NCBI RefSeq assembly: GCF_036231905.1
Contig: NZ_JAZARE010000010.1
Coordinates: 124,001-188,000 of the forward strand
Direction: 5' to 3'
DNA length: 64,000 nt
Source: CAMLIZ01 sp036231905
GTDB taxonomy: Bacteria; Pseudomonadota; Gammaproteobacteria; Burkholderiales; Burkholderiaceae_C
The position numbers and the translations under genes were made by a program. Shown piece by piece: positions 62,639 through 64,000 of the stretch (position 1 is the first letter of the stretch; every line of letters begins with the position of its first letter). The notes below the pieces were generated by a model. The model was not told the origin of the DNA. It was given only the letters and a program-made list of their open reading frames with translations, and made no database searches.

Positions 62639-64000
62639 GATAGATCTCCTCGGCCAGTTCACGCGAGATGCCGTCGACGCCGGCCAGGTCGTCGACGCCC
62701 GCATTGGTGACACCCCGCACGCCGCCAAAACGCTGCAGCAGGCGTGCACGCTTCTTCGGGCCCACGCCGGGAATGTCCTCGAGGCGGCTGCCGCCGGTGC
62801 GTACCTTGGCGCGGCGCGCGCGCATGCCGGTGATGGCGAAACGATGTGCCTCGTCACGGATCTGCGCCACCAGCATGAGCGCCGCGGAGTCATGGCCCAG
62901 GTACACCTTGGGCCGGCCATCCGCGAAAACAAGCTCCTCCAGCCCCACCTTGCGGCCCTCGCCTTTTTCCACGCCCACGATGAGTGAGAGGTCCAGGCCG
63001 AGCTCCTCGAACACCTCGCGTGCCATGGACACCTGACCGCGGCCGCCATCCACCAGCACCAGGTCCGGCATGCGCGCCGACCCCGTGGCCACGCCCTCGG
63101 CCAGCTTGGCATAACGGCGCGTGAGCACCTGGCGCATGGCGGCATAGTCATCGCCGCCGGTGATGCCGTCGATGTTGTAGCGCCGGTACTGCGAGCTCTG
63201 CATCTGGTGGTTCTCGAACACCACGCAGGACGCCTGAGTGGATTCCCCGGCGGTGTGGCTGATGTCGAAGCACTCGATGCGGAAGGCGTCCATGTCCTCG
63301 GGCGCCAGGTCCAGCGCCTCCACCAGCGCGCGGGTGCGTTCGCGCTGAGAGCCTTCTTCGGCCAGCAGGCGGGCCAGCGCGAGCTCGGCGCCCTTGATCG
63401 CCATGTCCTGCCAGATGCGGCGCTGCTCGCGCGGCTGGTGCTGCGCCGTGACCTTCACGCCGCTGTGCACGCACAGCGCGTCGATCAGCGCCTTGTCCAC
63501 CGGATGGCTCAACACCAGTTGCGGCGGCACGGGGCTGTCCAGGTAGTGCTGGGCGATGAAAGCCTCCAGCACCTGCACCTCCGGCGAGACCTCGTCCGCA
63601 CGTTCCTGGACCTGCTCCGCGCTGAGCGCCGTGGCTTCCTCCACATGGGTGGGAAAGTAGGCGCGGTCGCCCAGGTGCCGGCCGCCGCGCACCATGGCCA
63701 GGTTCACGCAGGCGCGGCCGCCCTGCACGCGCACGGCCAGGATGTCGACGTCCTTGTCTGTCGCGCTGAGCGAGCTGGCATCCACCGACTGCTGGTGCAG
63801 CACGCGCGACAGCGCGGCGATCTGGTTGCGCGTATCCGCGGCGCGCTCGAACTCCAGCGCTTCCGAATAGGCGAGCATCTGCGCCTGCAGGCCGTCGATC
63901 ACCTCCTGCTGCTCGCCGAGCAGGAAGCGTTCGGTGTTGGCCACGTCGCGCTGGTAGTCCTCCGCCGAGATGAGGCCTACGCAGGGCCCCGAGCAGCGGC
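62625..64000 (-). CDS. uvrC: Excinuclease ABC subunit C (5' end outside window)
   Basis: Makes the dual incisions of nucleotide excision repair with UvrAB. About 457 C-terminal residues are visible. The reading frame continues past base 64000, with RCSGPCVGLISAEDYQRDV upstream of the ORF methionine, so the GIY-YIG domain is cut off. Present are the UVR domain (EALEFERAADTRNQIAAL), the RNase H-like 5' nuclease domain (ECFDISHTAGESTQASCVVF, PDLVLVDGGRGQ) and the C-terminal helix-hairpin-helix pair (LEDIPGVGPKKRARLL). Confidence 0.97.
   Translation of the reverse strand, partial: RCSGPCVGLISAEDYQRDVANTERFLLGEQQEVIDGLQAQMLAYSEALEFERAADTRNQIAALSRVLHQQSVDASSLSATDKDVDILAVRVQGGRACVNLAMVRGGRHLGDRAYFPTHVEEATALSAEQVQERADEVSPEVQVLEAFIAQHYLDSPVPPQLVLSHPVDKALIDALCVHSGVKVTAQHQPREQRRIWQDMAIKGAELALARLLAEEGSQRERTRALVEALDLAPEDMDAFRIECFDISHTAGESTQASCVVFENHQMQSSQYRRYNIDGITGGDDYAAMRQVLTRRYAKLAEGVATGSARMPDLVLVDGGRGQVSMAREVFEELGLDLSLIVGVEKGEGRKVGLEELVFADGRPKVYLGHDSAALMLVAQIRDEAHRFAITGMRARRAKVRTGGSRLEDIPGVGPKKRARLLQRFGGVRGVTNAGVDDLAGVDGISRELAEEIYRALH

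Overview
The window is a GC-rich (roughly two-thirds G+C) bacterial chromosome segment with densely packed housekeeping genes. Gene content and order point to a betaproteobacterium of the order Burkholderiales, probably the Rubrivivax/Leptothrix/Roseateles side (an inference, since no 16S gene is present). Supporting blocks are surE-pcm-nlpD-rpoS, pstSCAB-phoU-phoB-phoR, hupB-tRNA-Val-ppiD, rlmE-ftsH-folP-glmM, carAB-greA and uvrC-pgsA. I see no phage, insertion sequence, CRISPR array or other mobile element. No stretch longer than about 300 bp lacks a gene or RNA.

Layout. 1-12.2 kb: the 3' part of an RND efflux pump gene; rnhA with a methyltransferase; divergent gloB-mltD; recR-ybaB-dnaX; a PurM-like protein; and a phospholipase-D/cardiolipin-synthase-like lipoprotein. 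12.2-23.6 kb (minus strand): a solute-binding protein, the signal recognition particle RNA (ffs), a tandem pseudokinase-HDOD / kinase-HDOD-GAF pair, and an AddAB-type helicase-nuclease. 23.7-27.7 kb (plus strand): trxA, rho, rpmE2 and a large GT-C-like membrane protein. 27.7-34.4 kb: the complete phosphate regulon locus, preceded by a PHO box. 34.5-45.6 kb: glmM, folP, ftsH, rlmE; divergent yhbY; a DUF4149 protein, greA, carB, carA. 45.6-53.2 kb: an EamA exporter, a BI-1/YccA protein, then rlmD, a DEDD exonuclease, rpoS, nlpD, pcm, surE. 53.2-57.5 kb: a quinone oxidoreductase and a NarL-type response regulator with a multi-TM sensor kinase, then tRNA-His. 57.6-64 kb: a small ORF, ppiD, tRNA-Val, hupB, an EamA transporter, pgsA, a TonB-C-like lipoprotein and the 3' part of uvrC.

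Many neighbouring genes overlap by ATGA or TGATG, indicating translational coupling: methyltransferase/rnhA, gloB/mltD, pseudokinase/kinase, addB/addA, pstC/pstA, folP/glmM, greA/DUF4149, rpoS/exonuclease.

The most interesting protein-level item is the coupled pseudokinase-HDOD plus kinase-HDOD-GAF pair, which looks like an uncharacterised signalling module. At the DNA level, several genes (dnaX, the PurM-like gene, yhbY, surE, rlmD, an EamA exporter) have a -10-like hexamer ending only 6-8 nt before the start codon. That predicts leaderless or nearly leaderless mRNAs. The dnaX and PurM-like promoters are divergent and interlocked within 42 bp. Several -10 boxes share a GCGG-type discriminator, which would fit stringent control.
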